Below, piece after piece: positions 1 to 5,672 of a stretch of DNA of 7,821 nt (position 1 is its first letter; each line of letters begins with the position of its first letter). The notes below the pieces were generated by a model, which was not told where the DNA came from, did no database searches, and worked only from the letters and a program-made list of their open reading frames with translations. Location: NCBI GenBank assembly GCA_021159475.1, contig JAGGRS010000021.1, positions 1 through 7,821 of the forward strand. Reading direction: 5' to 3'. The translations under genes were made by a program, and so were the position numbers. Source of the DNA: Candidatus Methanophagales archaeon (GTDB lineage: Archaea; Halobacteriota; Syntropharchaeia; Alkanophagales; Methanospirareceae).

Positions 1-90
1 AGCGATAATCATACCCGCAATCATTATCGGGGCGATATTTGCTGCGTAGATTCCAACGATGCCAGGACCGGGTTTGGGACCGGAACACAT
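1..90 (-). CDS. 5' fragment of a hydrophobic, probably membrane protein (runs off the left edge)
   Basis: An open frame starts at an ATG (positions 90-88) only 2 bases after the stop codon of the DUF2325 gene and stays open for 30 codons to the window edge. The peptide begins MCSGPKPGPGIVGIYAAN and continues with a hydrophobic stretch rich in Ile, Met and Ala (about residues 11-30) that looks like the start of a membrane helix. The Gly/Pro-rich beginning followed by a helix is suggestive, but the fragment is too short to assign a family. The tight spacing argues that it is the fourth gene of the response regulator, kinase and DUF2325 operon. There is no clear Shine-Dalgarno site, so translation may depend on coupling to the gene before it. 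It could still be a chance open frame. Confidence 0.5.
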   Translation of the reverse strand, partial: MCSGPKPGPGIVGIYAANIAPIMIAGMIIA

Positions 91-92
91 AG

Positions 93-1427
93 TCAGACCA
101 TGAATCCTGGCTCAAAGCCACTCAGCGCCTTCCTGAGCGCGCTCAAGCCAGAACTGCGAAGGAAATAGCATGGTTTATTCCGCATTTTGCATGCCTCTTT
201 CACCATTCGACATGCATTGTGGCTGTTTATGTCAACCGGGCAAAATATAACATCGTTCTTCTCCACAATCCCTTCTATCTCCTTCTTACCACGCATACAA
301 TGCCCACCGTGATAACAGAACAGGCAGCCAAAAGACTCCGCTATCTCCCTGTAGCATAACTTCATTGATTCCACACCACCAATATAAGCGACACGGAGAC
401 CTCTAAGCTCATTGTTCTTGTTCTTATTCGCGTTGGCGTTGGTATTGGCGTTGCATTTGCTACAATCCCTGGTGTGAGTGCGCTCATCCTGCTCTACGTT
501 CCTTTGCTCCGCTTTTGATTTCTTCAGCAATTCTGCATTCTCCCTGCTCAATCTCCTCAGCTCCTTTCTCAAAATTGATAGCTCCCTCTTCGTCTCCTCA
601 AGCTCCTTATCCGTTGCTTCTCCTTCTGCTTCGTGCATTCTCGCCTGTAATTGCTCATTCATCCGCCTCAGCTCTTCCAGCTCGTGCACCAGCTCCCTCT
701 TCTCCGCCCTTAACTTTTCACGTTCCGCAATCAGTTCATCCCGCTTTTGCTCCAACCGCTCACATCTACGCTGCAGTTTCTCCCGCGCTTCCAAAGCCGC
801 ATGCAGTTCCTTCGTTACCAACTCTGGCTTACCACCCGACCTGCGTGAGAGTTCATCATAAAATCGCAACGCCTGGTGCTCTCTCAGATGAAGCGCATTG
901 GCTATCCTTGATTCTATCTCTTTACCGCTGTTACCATCACCATTGCGCACCGCGAACCATATAAGAGCAGATAGAGGAACTTCTTTCAGGTTGTTGTTAT
1001 TATTGCCATCCATTTTGCCATCCCCTTCTATAATCCTGCATATCGCTTCACTATCTAACCGCGCAACTTCTTTATAGGGTGCAAATCGCTTCTCCAATAA
1101 CCGTTCCAATCGCTTAGCATGCCGGTTCTGCGTCCTGCATAGCTGGATGAGCTGTTGATGCATCTCGTATGCGCCCATGCAACCATTATATTCATGTCCG
1201 AGTTTCAAATCCTTATACAGCTCTTTCAGCACATCACCGTTGTAAGTCAGACCCAGGATTCTACAAACAGTGAAATGCTGTAATTCCCATATCCGCCGCT
1301 TCCTCTCCACCATTTCTAACGCCACCTTATCCTTAGGTTGCCCTAAAGATTTGAATTTAGGTGCATAAATAATGTCCCCTAAAAAGGTTCGGTTTTGGTA
1401 GAAAAGCCTAATGTTCCGCCTTTTCAA
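93..1427 (-). CDS. DUF2325 domain protein with long central coiled coil
   Basis: The C-terminal 100 residues (about 344-435) match the DUF2325 pattern as I know it: a VAYIGG strand start, HGGHC at 373-377, CPVDINSHNAC at 396-406, a K-x2-C segment and LRSSGLSAL near the end. The N-terminal helical part (about 39-120) carries RRIWELQHF, C55 and the YEMH histidine (H90) found in longer family members. Residues 205-310 are a charged coiled coil. A low-complexity linker (325-339, mostly Asn, Ala and Lys) and a CSKC pair (C321, C324) precede the final domain. Another Asn run lies at 142-146. The biochemical role of the family is not established, so I assign none. The start is uncertain: the longest frame begins at a TTG overlapping the kinase stop codon. 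An ATG at 1313 (residue 39), with a GGTGG eight bases before it, begins exactly where family similarity begins and may be the real start. No signal peptide is seen. Confidence 0.85.
   Translation of the reverse strand: MKRRNIRLFYQNRTFLGDIIYAPKFKSLGQPKDKVALEMVERKRRIWELQHFTVCRILGLTYNGDVLKELYKDLKLGHEYNGCMGAYEMHQQLIQLCRTQNRHAKRLERLLEKRFAPYKEVARLDSEAICRIIEGDGKMDGNNNNNLKEVPLSALIWFAVRNGDGNSGKEIESRIANALHLREHQALRFYDELSRRSGGKPELVTKELHAALEAREKLQRRCERLEQKRDELIAEREKLRAEKRELVHELEELRRMNEQLQARMHEAEGEATDKELEETKRELSILRKELRRLSRENAELLKKSKAEQRNVEQDERTHTRDCSKCNANTNANANKNKNNELRGLRVAYIGGVESMKLCYREIAESFGCLFCYHGGHCMRGKKEIEGIVEKNDVIFCPVDINSHNACRMVKEACKMRNKPCYFLRSSGLSALRKALSGFEPGFMV
411..455 (-). repeat. In-frame simple-codon tract in the DUF2325 gene (Asn/Ala/Lys/Thr linker)
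   Basis: About 15 codons alternate AAC/AAT with GCC, GCG, ACC or AAG, giving an Asn-Ala-Asn-Thr then Asn-Lys-Asn-Lys pattern at residues 325-339. It lies between the coiled coil and the DUF2325 domain and probably acts as a flexible linker. The imperfect 6-base periodicity suggests growth by replication slippage. All variants keep the reading frame. Confidence 0.7.
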
Positions 1428-2860
1428 ACCGCATGAATACCGCTCACATCTGACTCCTTAGGCAGTTTTATAACAAATTTAGTTCCCTTTCCTACTTCAC
1501 TCTCCACCTCTATCTTCCCACGGTGCGCTTCCACGTATTTCCTGCATAAAGAGAGCCCTAAACCAACGCCACGTGGTCTCGTGGTGAAAAGAGGCTCGAA
1601 GATTTTCCTTAAGTTCTCCTCTGGTATGCCTTCACCGGTATCCGCAATACTTATTTCTATATTCCCTTCCTCTTTATTCCACCCTGTTTTTATCTCTAAC
1701 GAGCCGCCTTCGGGCATTGCTGATATTGCATTTGTGATTATATTCGTGCACGTGCGCTGGATCATGCTGAAGTCCGCCTGAATCGCGGGTAGGTCTCTAT
1801 TTAGCTCCTTTTTTAACTCCACATTCGCTGGTATATCGACCGATGATAGAGCTTCTTCCACTATTTTATTGACGTCACATTCCTTTAGAGCGGGCACTGG
1901 CACGCGAGCGAACTCAAGTAAATCGGTTATCAGGCGATTAGCTCTTTTTACTTCCTTATCCAGTATAGCAAGGTGCCGATTGACCTTCTCATCTGCGATA
2001 TCCTTGAGCTTCTTGCTGAGGAAATAAGCTGAGTTGCTTATCACACCCAGAGGTTGCCTGAGCTCGTGCGCAACGCCACTGCTGAATTCGCCTATCGTTG
2101 CAAGTCGCTCTGTCCGCCGGAGTTTCTCCTCCAGCTCTTTACGCTCCGTCATGTCCCTCATATCGCACAATACCCAAACCGGATTGCCCTGTTCATCGGA
2201 AATAGGTATATGCACGATGTCAACATACTTCTTCGTGCCATTACTCAGGTTAAGAACCTTCTCCGTGCGAGTTCCTCTTCCCGTTTCAAAAATTCCAGGC
2301 ACCGGGCAGCCCTCGCAAATCTCATCGCGATTCCAGAACGCTTTATAGCACTTCTTACCAATCACATCCTCCCTTTTCACATCGAATATCTTTAATCGCG
2401 CACCGTTTACCTCTATTACATTCAAATCACGGTCAAAAATGGATATCGCTTCACTGACGGTATTGAGTATCATCTGTGATTTGTCCTTTTCCCGTAGCGT
2501 CTCCTCCTCGCTTCTCCTTCTCTGCTCGGAGACAAGTCCGACGACATAAGCCACAGCCACAAAAATAATCGCTCTTTCAAAAGTCCCGGTGATAAATGAG
2601 CCTAAGGCGAAGTAAGTCATAAGAATGTGCATAACGCCGAGAGATAGAGCGACATAAACTGCTTTCCGGTAATACCACATCCCGGCGAGAAGAATAGGGA
2701 TATAGAAGAGGTGAGTATAGACGATTGCCGTGCGTATAATAAAGCTGATATAAAAAGCCAGGAATATACATACTACTATTGTAAAAAGTAGTATAAATAA
2801 TTTATTATTCCGATTTGCCTCTCTTGATGTATACCGGAAGCTACCGCCATCCCCAGCCAT
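1424..2860 (-). CDS. Membrane-bound PAS sensor histidine kinase
   Basis: This is a complete two-component sensor of 478 residues. Residues 20-110 hold about four hydrophobic segments (roughly 20-42, 49-63, 66-84, 92-110) including HLFYIPILLAG, an N-terminal membrane module I recognise from other archaeal and bacterial kinases. A short charged linker leads to a PAS domain (about 130-245) carrying C171, C182 and C185 in a C-x10-C-x2-C arrangement. The HisKA domain has phospho-acceptor H265 in GVAHELRQP. The ATPase domain has the N box (N373, N377), the G1 box IADTGEGI (D407, G409), FEPLFTT and the G2 box GVGLGLSL (431-438). All catalytic motifs look intact. The ATG start lies 30 bases after the response regulator stop, and the stop overlaps the longest DUF2325 frame by 4 bases. 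The natural partner is the adjacent regulator; the signal sensed is unknown. Confidence 0.95.
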   Translation of the reverse strand: MAGDGGSFRYTSREANRNNKLFILLFTIVVCIFLAFYISFIIRTAIVYTHLFYIPILLAGMWYYRKAVYVALSLGVMHILMTYFALGSFITGTFERAIIFVAVAYVVGLVSEQRRRSEEETLREKDKSQMILNTVSEAISIFDRDLNVIEVNGARLKIFDVKREDVIGKKCYKAFWNRDEICEGCPVPGIFETGRGTRTEKVLNLSNGTKKYVDIVHIPISDEQGNPVWVLCDMRDMTERKELEEKLRRTERLATIGEFSSGVAHELRQPLGVISNSAYFLSKKLKDIADEKVNRHLAILDKEVKRANRLITDLLEFARVPVPALKECDVNKIVEEALSSVDIPANVELKKELNRDLPAIQADFSMIQRTCTNIITNAISAMPEGGSLEIKTGWNKEEGNIEISIADTGEGIPEENLRKIFEPLFTTRPRGVGLGLSLCRKYVEAHRGKIEVESEVGKGTKFVIKLPKESDVSGIHAV

Positions 2861-2885
2861 GATAATATAGTTGGGTTTGCCGTGT

Positions 2886-2898
2886 CTTATTTAAGCTT
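2886..2898 (-). promoter_or_regulatory. Possible internal TATA box for the histidine kinase gene
   Basis: Read on the minus strand, GCTTAAATAAGA spans the response regulator stop codon. Its centre is about 30 bases upstream of the kinase ATG, the spacing expected for a leaderless or very short-leader archaeal transcript. No Shine-Dalgarno site is visible before that ATG, which fits. The kinase could instead be read only from the regulator promoter. Confidence 0.3.
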
Positions 2899-3355
2899 TT
2901 CTAATTTTTTCTTGCATCACTAACTCGCTTATCGCATGTGCAAGTTCATTGCACTGACGGGCTGGATTCCCTATCTTGTCAATATACCTGTCTGCACCCT
3001 TGCTCAGTGCTTCCTTCGCTATTTCTTCTCCTCCCTTGCCGGTGAAGAGAATGAAAGGTGTATCCGCATATTTTTCACTCTTCCTCACCACTTCCAGAAA
3101 TTCGATGCCATTCATCTCTGGCATCTGGTAATCTGAGATAATGGCGTCAAAATGCTCATTTTCCAGTTTCTCCAGTGCTTCTCGCACGGAAAGCACACTG
3201 ACAATTTCAAAATTGCATTTCCATTCCCGCTTCAGGAATATCCTCGTTATCTCCAAATCCGCAGGTTCGTCATCCACATGCAAAATTCGTATCGGTCCCA
3301 GTATCGAGTTTGTATATCTAAGCTGAAATTTGTTTACCATTTTTACATTCCACAT
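2891..3355 (-). CDS. Stand-alone response regulator (receiver domain only)
   Basis: A 154-residue protein made of a single CheY-like receiver domain with no output domain. The acidic pocket is D28, D29 and E30 in HVDDE, the phospho-acceptor is D75 in ISDYQMPEMNG, and the switch residues are T105 in LFTGKGGEE and K127 in YIDKIG. The GKGGEE-type sequence after the switch Thr is typical of receivers from methanogens and related archaea. It is the first gene of the minus-strand operon and sits directly before a histidine kinase, so it is the likely phosphotransfer partner. With no DNA-binding domain it probably acts through protein contacts. The downstream DUF2325 protein is one conceivable target, but that is a guess. 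The start may be ATG at 3355 or the in-frame ATG at 3340; the two TATA-like boxes upstream fit one each. Confidence 0.93.
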   Translation of the reverse strand: MWNVKMVNKFQLRYTNSILGPIRILHVDDEPADLEITRIFLKREWKCNFEIVSVLSVREALEKLENEHFDAIISDYQMPEMNGIEFLEVVRKSEKYADTPFILFTGKGGEEIAKEALSKGADRYIDKIGNPARQCNELAHAISELVMQEKIRKA

Positions 3356-3370
3356 TTACGGTTGCAATAT

Positions 3371-3390
3371 TAATATAAACTAATATAAGA
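3371..3390 (-). promoter_or_regulatory. Promoter of the response regulator / kinase / DUF2325 operon (two TATA-like boxes)
   Basis: On the minus strand, TTATATTA occurs twice exactly 10 bases apart, once within 3371-3379 and once within 3381-3389. The outer copy predicts a start site about 4 bases before the ATG at 3355. The inner one predicts a start site about 9 bases before the alternative ATG at 3340. Either gives an almost leaderless transcript. Confidence 0.5.
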
Positions 3391-3517
3391 ATATTACCCA
3401 TGCTTCAATTTTTATTGCAATTATTAGCAATTTTTTTAAAGAGCTGCTTCATCAAGACGCGCTGCGTGGAAACGGCAGGGTTCTGTGGACGGAGCAAATG
3501 AAGGAGTTTGAAAGGTT

Positions 3518-3529
3518 CTTTTATTTTTG
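3518..3529 (+). promoter_or_regulatory. TATA-like box of the ferredoxin gene
   Basis: CTTTTATTTTTG is centred about 34 bases before the ferredoxin ATG, predicting a start site near 3549 and a leader of about 8 bases. No strong Shine-Dalgarno site is present between them, although AGAAAG directly precedes the ATG. Confidence 0.4.
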
Positions 3530-3556
3530 TGATGTATAATTAGAAATAATAGAAAG

Positions 3557-3832
3557 ATGTGGATTCCCGTCGTTGACCCGATGAAATGCATAGGTTGTGG
3601 TAAATGTGCGGAGGTATGCCCAGAGGGTGCAATTGAGATAGTGGATAAGAAATCGGTCATTGATTACAATGGCTGCACTTGCTGTGGCGTCTGCGACCGC
3701 GTTTGCCAGACGGAAGCGCTGAAATTTAAGAACCCGAAGATGCCGGCGATAACCACGGAGCCTGGTAATTTCAAGGAGGAACTGAGTGCGTTCAGGCGGA
3801 CGATGAGAGAGATGAGGCGGGAATTAAGGTAA
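3557..3832 (+). CDS. Small two-[4Fe-4S] ferredoxin with basic C-terminal tail
   Basis: A 91-residue bacterial-type ferredoxin expected to carry electrons in the cytoplasm. The first cluster motif is C11-x2-C14-x2-C17-x3-C21, followed by PEGAIEI. The second is C40-x2-C43-x2-C46-x3-C50, followed by QTEAL. Both motifs are complete, so two [4Fe-4S] clusters are expected. An additional cysteine, C42, lies inside the second motif. After the fold ends near residue 60 there is a tail of about 30 residues ending in an Arg-rich helix (about 72-91) that simple ferredoxins lack; it may be a docking element. The gene stands alone on its strand, so its redox partner cannot be read from context. Its last 9 bases overlap the end of apgM on the other strand. 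Confidence 0.92.
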   Translation: MWIPVVDPMKCIGCGKCAEVCPEGAIEIVDKKSVIDYNGCTCCGVCDRVCQTEALKFKNPKMPAITTEPGNFKEELSAFRRTMREMRRELR

Positions 3833-5038
3833 AGAAGAGAAGAGGAAACGCATCAAATCCTGCTTATGTGCATTGAGCCGCAGAGGGCTTTTGCTCGCTG
3901 ATTGCTCGTCAAATCCAATGCCAGTATCAATATCGTGGTGGCGTGTATGAGCGCGGGAATCGTAGATAGCGAAGGGCACAGGCTCTTTTGTATGCACCTT
4001 CAGGGACACCGGGGTGTAATGGTCGGGCAGGGCTAATATCTTATAGCCCGCATCCGCATATTCCGACTCTAAACCGGACAATATTTTGCCAACCACACGG
4101 GCATCGAAGTTCTCTATCGCCTTCACCTTCTGCTCGATCTCGCCGCTGTGCGCCGCCTCATCCGGCGCTTCCACATGAACGAGCACAAAATCGGTCTCTC
4201 TCAGGCTCCTTAATGCATATTCCGCCTTGCCATCATAATTCGTGTCTATATAGCCCGTGGCACCGGGCACATCTATCACGTCCAGAGCAACACATCTCGC
4301 AACGCCCTTAACCAGATAAACACCGGAAATCACCGCTCCAGTAACGCCATACATCGCTCTGAACTCGGGCATTATCGGCTTCCTGCCACCGCTCCAGAGC
4401 CAGACCATATTCGCCTTGTTCTTGTTCTGAGCCGCTCTCCTCTTATTCACTTCATGATTCTCAAGTATCTGCCTTGAAGTGAGGATAATACGCCTCAATA
4501 AATCGCTCTCAGGCAGTTCCGCATCAACCCGTGCACCGATAATATCGTGCGGAGGTGCACCACCCTCTACCTCTTCTCCTGACTTCAGAACCATAACGTT
4601 CCTGTAACTAACGCCGGGATAGAATGTTATCCCTTCTCTCTTAAATTCCGCATCGGCGTTGAGCGATTCAATCAACTCCTTCGCCTCGTCATTTGAGATA
4701 TGCCCGCCGCTGTAATCCACGATTCTACCCCCTGACTCGGTTACGAGGTTGCATCTGTATGCTATCTCGCCTTCATTGAGTGGTATGCCCATCCCCATCG
4801 CTTCCAGTGGTCCCCTCCCGGTGTAATACCGTGCGGGGTCGTAACCCAGAATTGAGAGCGTGGCGATATCGCTGCCCGCTTCCATACCGTGTGGAATTGT
4901 TCTTACCATCCCGCAGATTCCTTCGTTAGCAATGAAATCGAGGTTGGGAGTGGAAGCAATTTGTAGAGCCGTTCTGCCATCGTATTCTGGAATGGGATAA
5001 TCAGCCATTCCATCCCCTATCAAAATCACGTATTTCAT
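3824..5038 (-). CDS. apgM: 2,3-bisphosphoglycerate-independent phosphoglycerate mutase, archaeal type
   Basis: The enzyme interconverts 3-phosphoglycerate and 2-phosphoglycerate in glycolysis and gluconeogenesis. At 404 residues it is the usual size for the archaeal ApgM branch of the alkaline phosphatase superfamily. Metal and catalytic residues are visible: D9 in [11 protein letters not shown]56 in [16 protein letters not shown] (the expected phosphoryl acceptor), D293 and H297 in [12 protein letters not shown]339 and H340 in LPDHYTP, and a His-rich HTRHHD segment at 364-369. [15 protein letters not shown] (71-85) is a family hallmark. The ATG at 5038 gives the expected N-terminus [10 protein letters not shown]. 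An AAC-AAG repeat encodes Asn-Lys-Asn-Lys at 205-208, just before the conserved ANMVWLW. The gene shares a short intergenic region with the divergent CBS gene and appears leaderless. Confidence 0.96.
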   Translation of the reverse strand: MKYVILIGDGMADYPIPEYDGRTALQIASTPNLDFIANEGICGMVRTIPHGMEAGSDIATLSILGYDPARYYTGRGPLEAMGMGIPLNEGEIAYRCNLVTESGGRIVDYSGGHISNDEAKELIESLNADAEFKREGITFYPGVSYRNVMVLKSGEEVEGGAPPHDIIGARVDAELPESDLLRRIILTSRQILENHEVNKRRAAQNKNKANMVWLWSGGRKPIMPEFRAMYGVTGAVISGVYLVKGVARCVALDVIDVPGATGYIDTNYDGKAEYALRSLRETDFVLVHVEAPDEAAHSGEIEQKVKAIENFDARVVGKILSGLESEYADAGYKILALPDHYTPVSLKVHTKEPVPFAIYDSRAHTRHHDIDTGIGFDEQSASKSPLRLNAHKQDLMRFLFSSLP

Positions 5039-5052
5039 CTCTTGGCTGGTAG

Positions 5053-5071
5053 TATTTATCTTATTTAAACC
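5053..5071. promoter_or_regulatory. Shared bidirectional promoter of apgM and the CBS gene
   Basis: On the minus strand TTTAAATAA (5061-5069) is centred about 27 bases before the apgM ATG, giving a leaderless transcript. On the plus strand TATTTATCTT (5053-5062) predicts a start site near 5083, just before the Shine-Dalgarno site of the CBS gene. The near-symmetric TTATTTAAA could also serve the plus strand. The whole divergent gap is only 56 bases, so the two promoters must overlap. Confidence 0.5.
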
Positions 5072-5084
5072 AATTAATTATTAA

Positions 5085-5090
5085 GTGAGG
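5085..5090 (+). promoter_or_regulatory. Ribosome binding site of the CBS gene
   Basis: GTGAGG lies 4 bases before the ATG at 5095 and matches part of the archaeal anti-Shine-Dalgarno complement. It supports this start codon. Confidence 0.5.
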
Positions 5091-5094
5091 ATAG

Positions 5095-5670
5095 ATGGAG
5101 ACGGATATACCGCTGCGGGATATAATGGTGCGCGAGGTGGTAGCAGGTAATGAGGATATGAACGTCAGGGAAGCGGCGAAAATGATGAGGAAATACGATG
5201 TGGATAGCATAGTTGTGTTAAACAACAGTGGTAAGCCGGTGGGCATAGTAACGCAGGGTGATATAATCAATGAGCTCGTGATTAAGGACACAACACCGAG
5301 CACTGTGAAACTGAAGGATGTGATGACCACACCTTTGATAACCGGCTCGCCGGATGACAGCCTCGCGGATACCGCGAAGAAGATGGCAGCGGCGAAGATA
5401 AGGAAGTTGCCGATAATAGAGGATGGTAAGTTGGTGGGGATTGTGGCTGATGTTGATATACTCGCGGTTTCTTCACAGATGAATTCGATACTCACTGATT
5501 TAATCGAGATGAATGTGGAGCGTGAGCTAACAGAGCAGGGTAGTGAAGGAGAAGGGATGGGGCAGGGGATATGTGAGAAATGCGGCTGCTTCACCAATGA
5601 CCTGGTAATGAAAGACGGATTGATGGTATGCGAGAGTTGCAAGGAGGAGATGGAACTGGAAGAGGAGTGA
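5095..5670 (+). CDS. Two-CBS-domain protein with C-terminal zinc ribbon
   Basis: Residues 5-65 and 72-130 form two CBS repeats. Each begins with the usual pattern (LRDIMVREVV, then LKDVMTTPLI) and ends with the strand and helix pattern GKPVGIVTQGDII and GKLVGIVADVDIL. Paired CBS domains form a Bateman module that commonly binds adenosine nucleotides such as AMP, ATP or S-adenosylmethionine; the ligand here cannot be told. Residues 160-182 carry C160-x2-C163-x-C165 and, after a short hairpin, C179-x2-C182, a small zinc-ribbon-like element. An acidic tail ends the protein. CBS proteins with metal-binding tails are common in archaea and are thought to be regulatory, but no target is given by context. 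The neighbours apgM (divergent) and radA (convergent) are not obviously related to it. Confidence 0.92.
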   Translation: METDIPLRDIMVREVVAGNEDMNVREAAKMMRKYDVDSIVVLNNSGKPVGIVTQGDIINELVIKDTTPSTVKLKDVMTTPLITGSPDDSLADTAKKMAAAKIRKLPIIEDGKLVGIVADVDILAVSSQMNSILTDLIEMNVERELTEQGSEGEGMGQGICEKCGCFTNDLVMKDGLMVCESCKEEMELEEE

Positions 5671-5672
5671 GT

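Larger units (their letters stand above)
3356..3556. other. Divergent intergenic region, AT-rich with a GC-richer core
   Basis: This 201-base gap separates the minus-strand signalling operon from the plus-strand ferredoxin gene. The part nearest the regulator (3356-3440) is very AT-rich and holds the paired TATA-like boxes and two similar units, TTATTGCAA and TTATTAGCAA, at 3412-3430, followed by a T run. The part at 3440-3510 has a more even composition. I saw no open frame with coding character and no clear hairpin in it. The ferredoxin promoter is at the right end. Confidence 0.6.

Noticed and set aside
1..90. Possible ATP synthase subunit K (c-ring) fragment
   Set aside because: The Gly-rich start and the P-x-M-x-A-G stretch recall c-type subunits, but no glutamate helix or LPETQ-like motif is visible in 30 residues, so the likeness is too weak.
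515..964. Open frames on the plus strand opposite the DUF2325 coiled coil (also 478-861)
   Set aside because: They are Ser/Pro/Leu-rich mirror frames of a charged coiled-coil gene and match no family I know.
93..3355. Defence island reading of the DUF2325 operon
   Set aside because: There is no nuclease, helicase, protease or toxin-like domain nearby; an intact REC and kinase pair fits signalling better.
3412..3440. T-run and TTATTGCAA/TTATTAGCAA repeat as a terminator or CRISPR-like unit
   Set aside because: No gene on the plus strand ends here to need a terminator, and two imperfect 9-10 base units without spacers are not an array.
3440..3510. GC-richer stretch as a small RNA gene
   Set aside because: I could not find a convincing stem-loop, tRNA-like fold or promoter for it by eye.
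5061..5642. 193-codon minus-strand frame opposite the CBS gene
   Set aside because: Both CBS repeats and the cysteine ribbon on the plus strand are clear; the opposite frame is Ser/Thr/Pro-rich without motifs.
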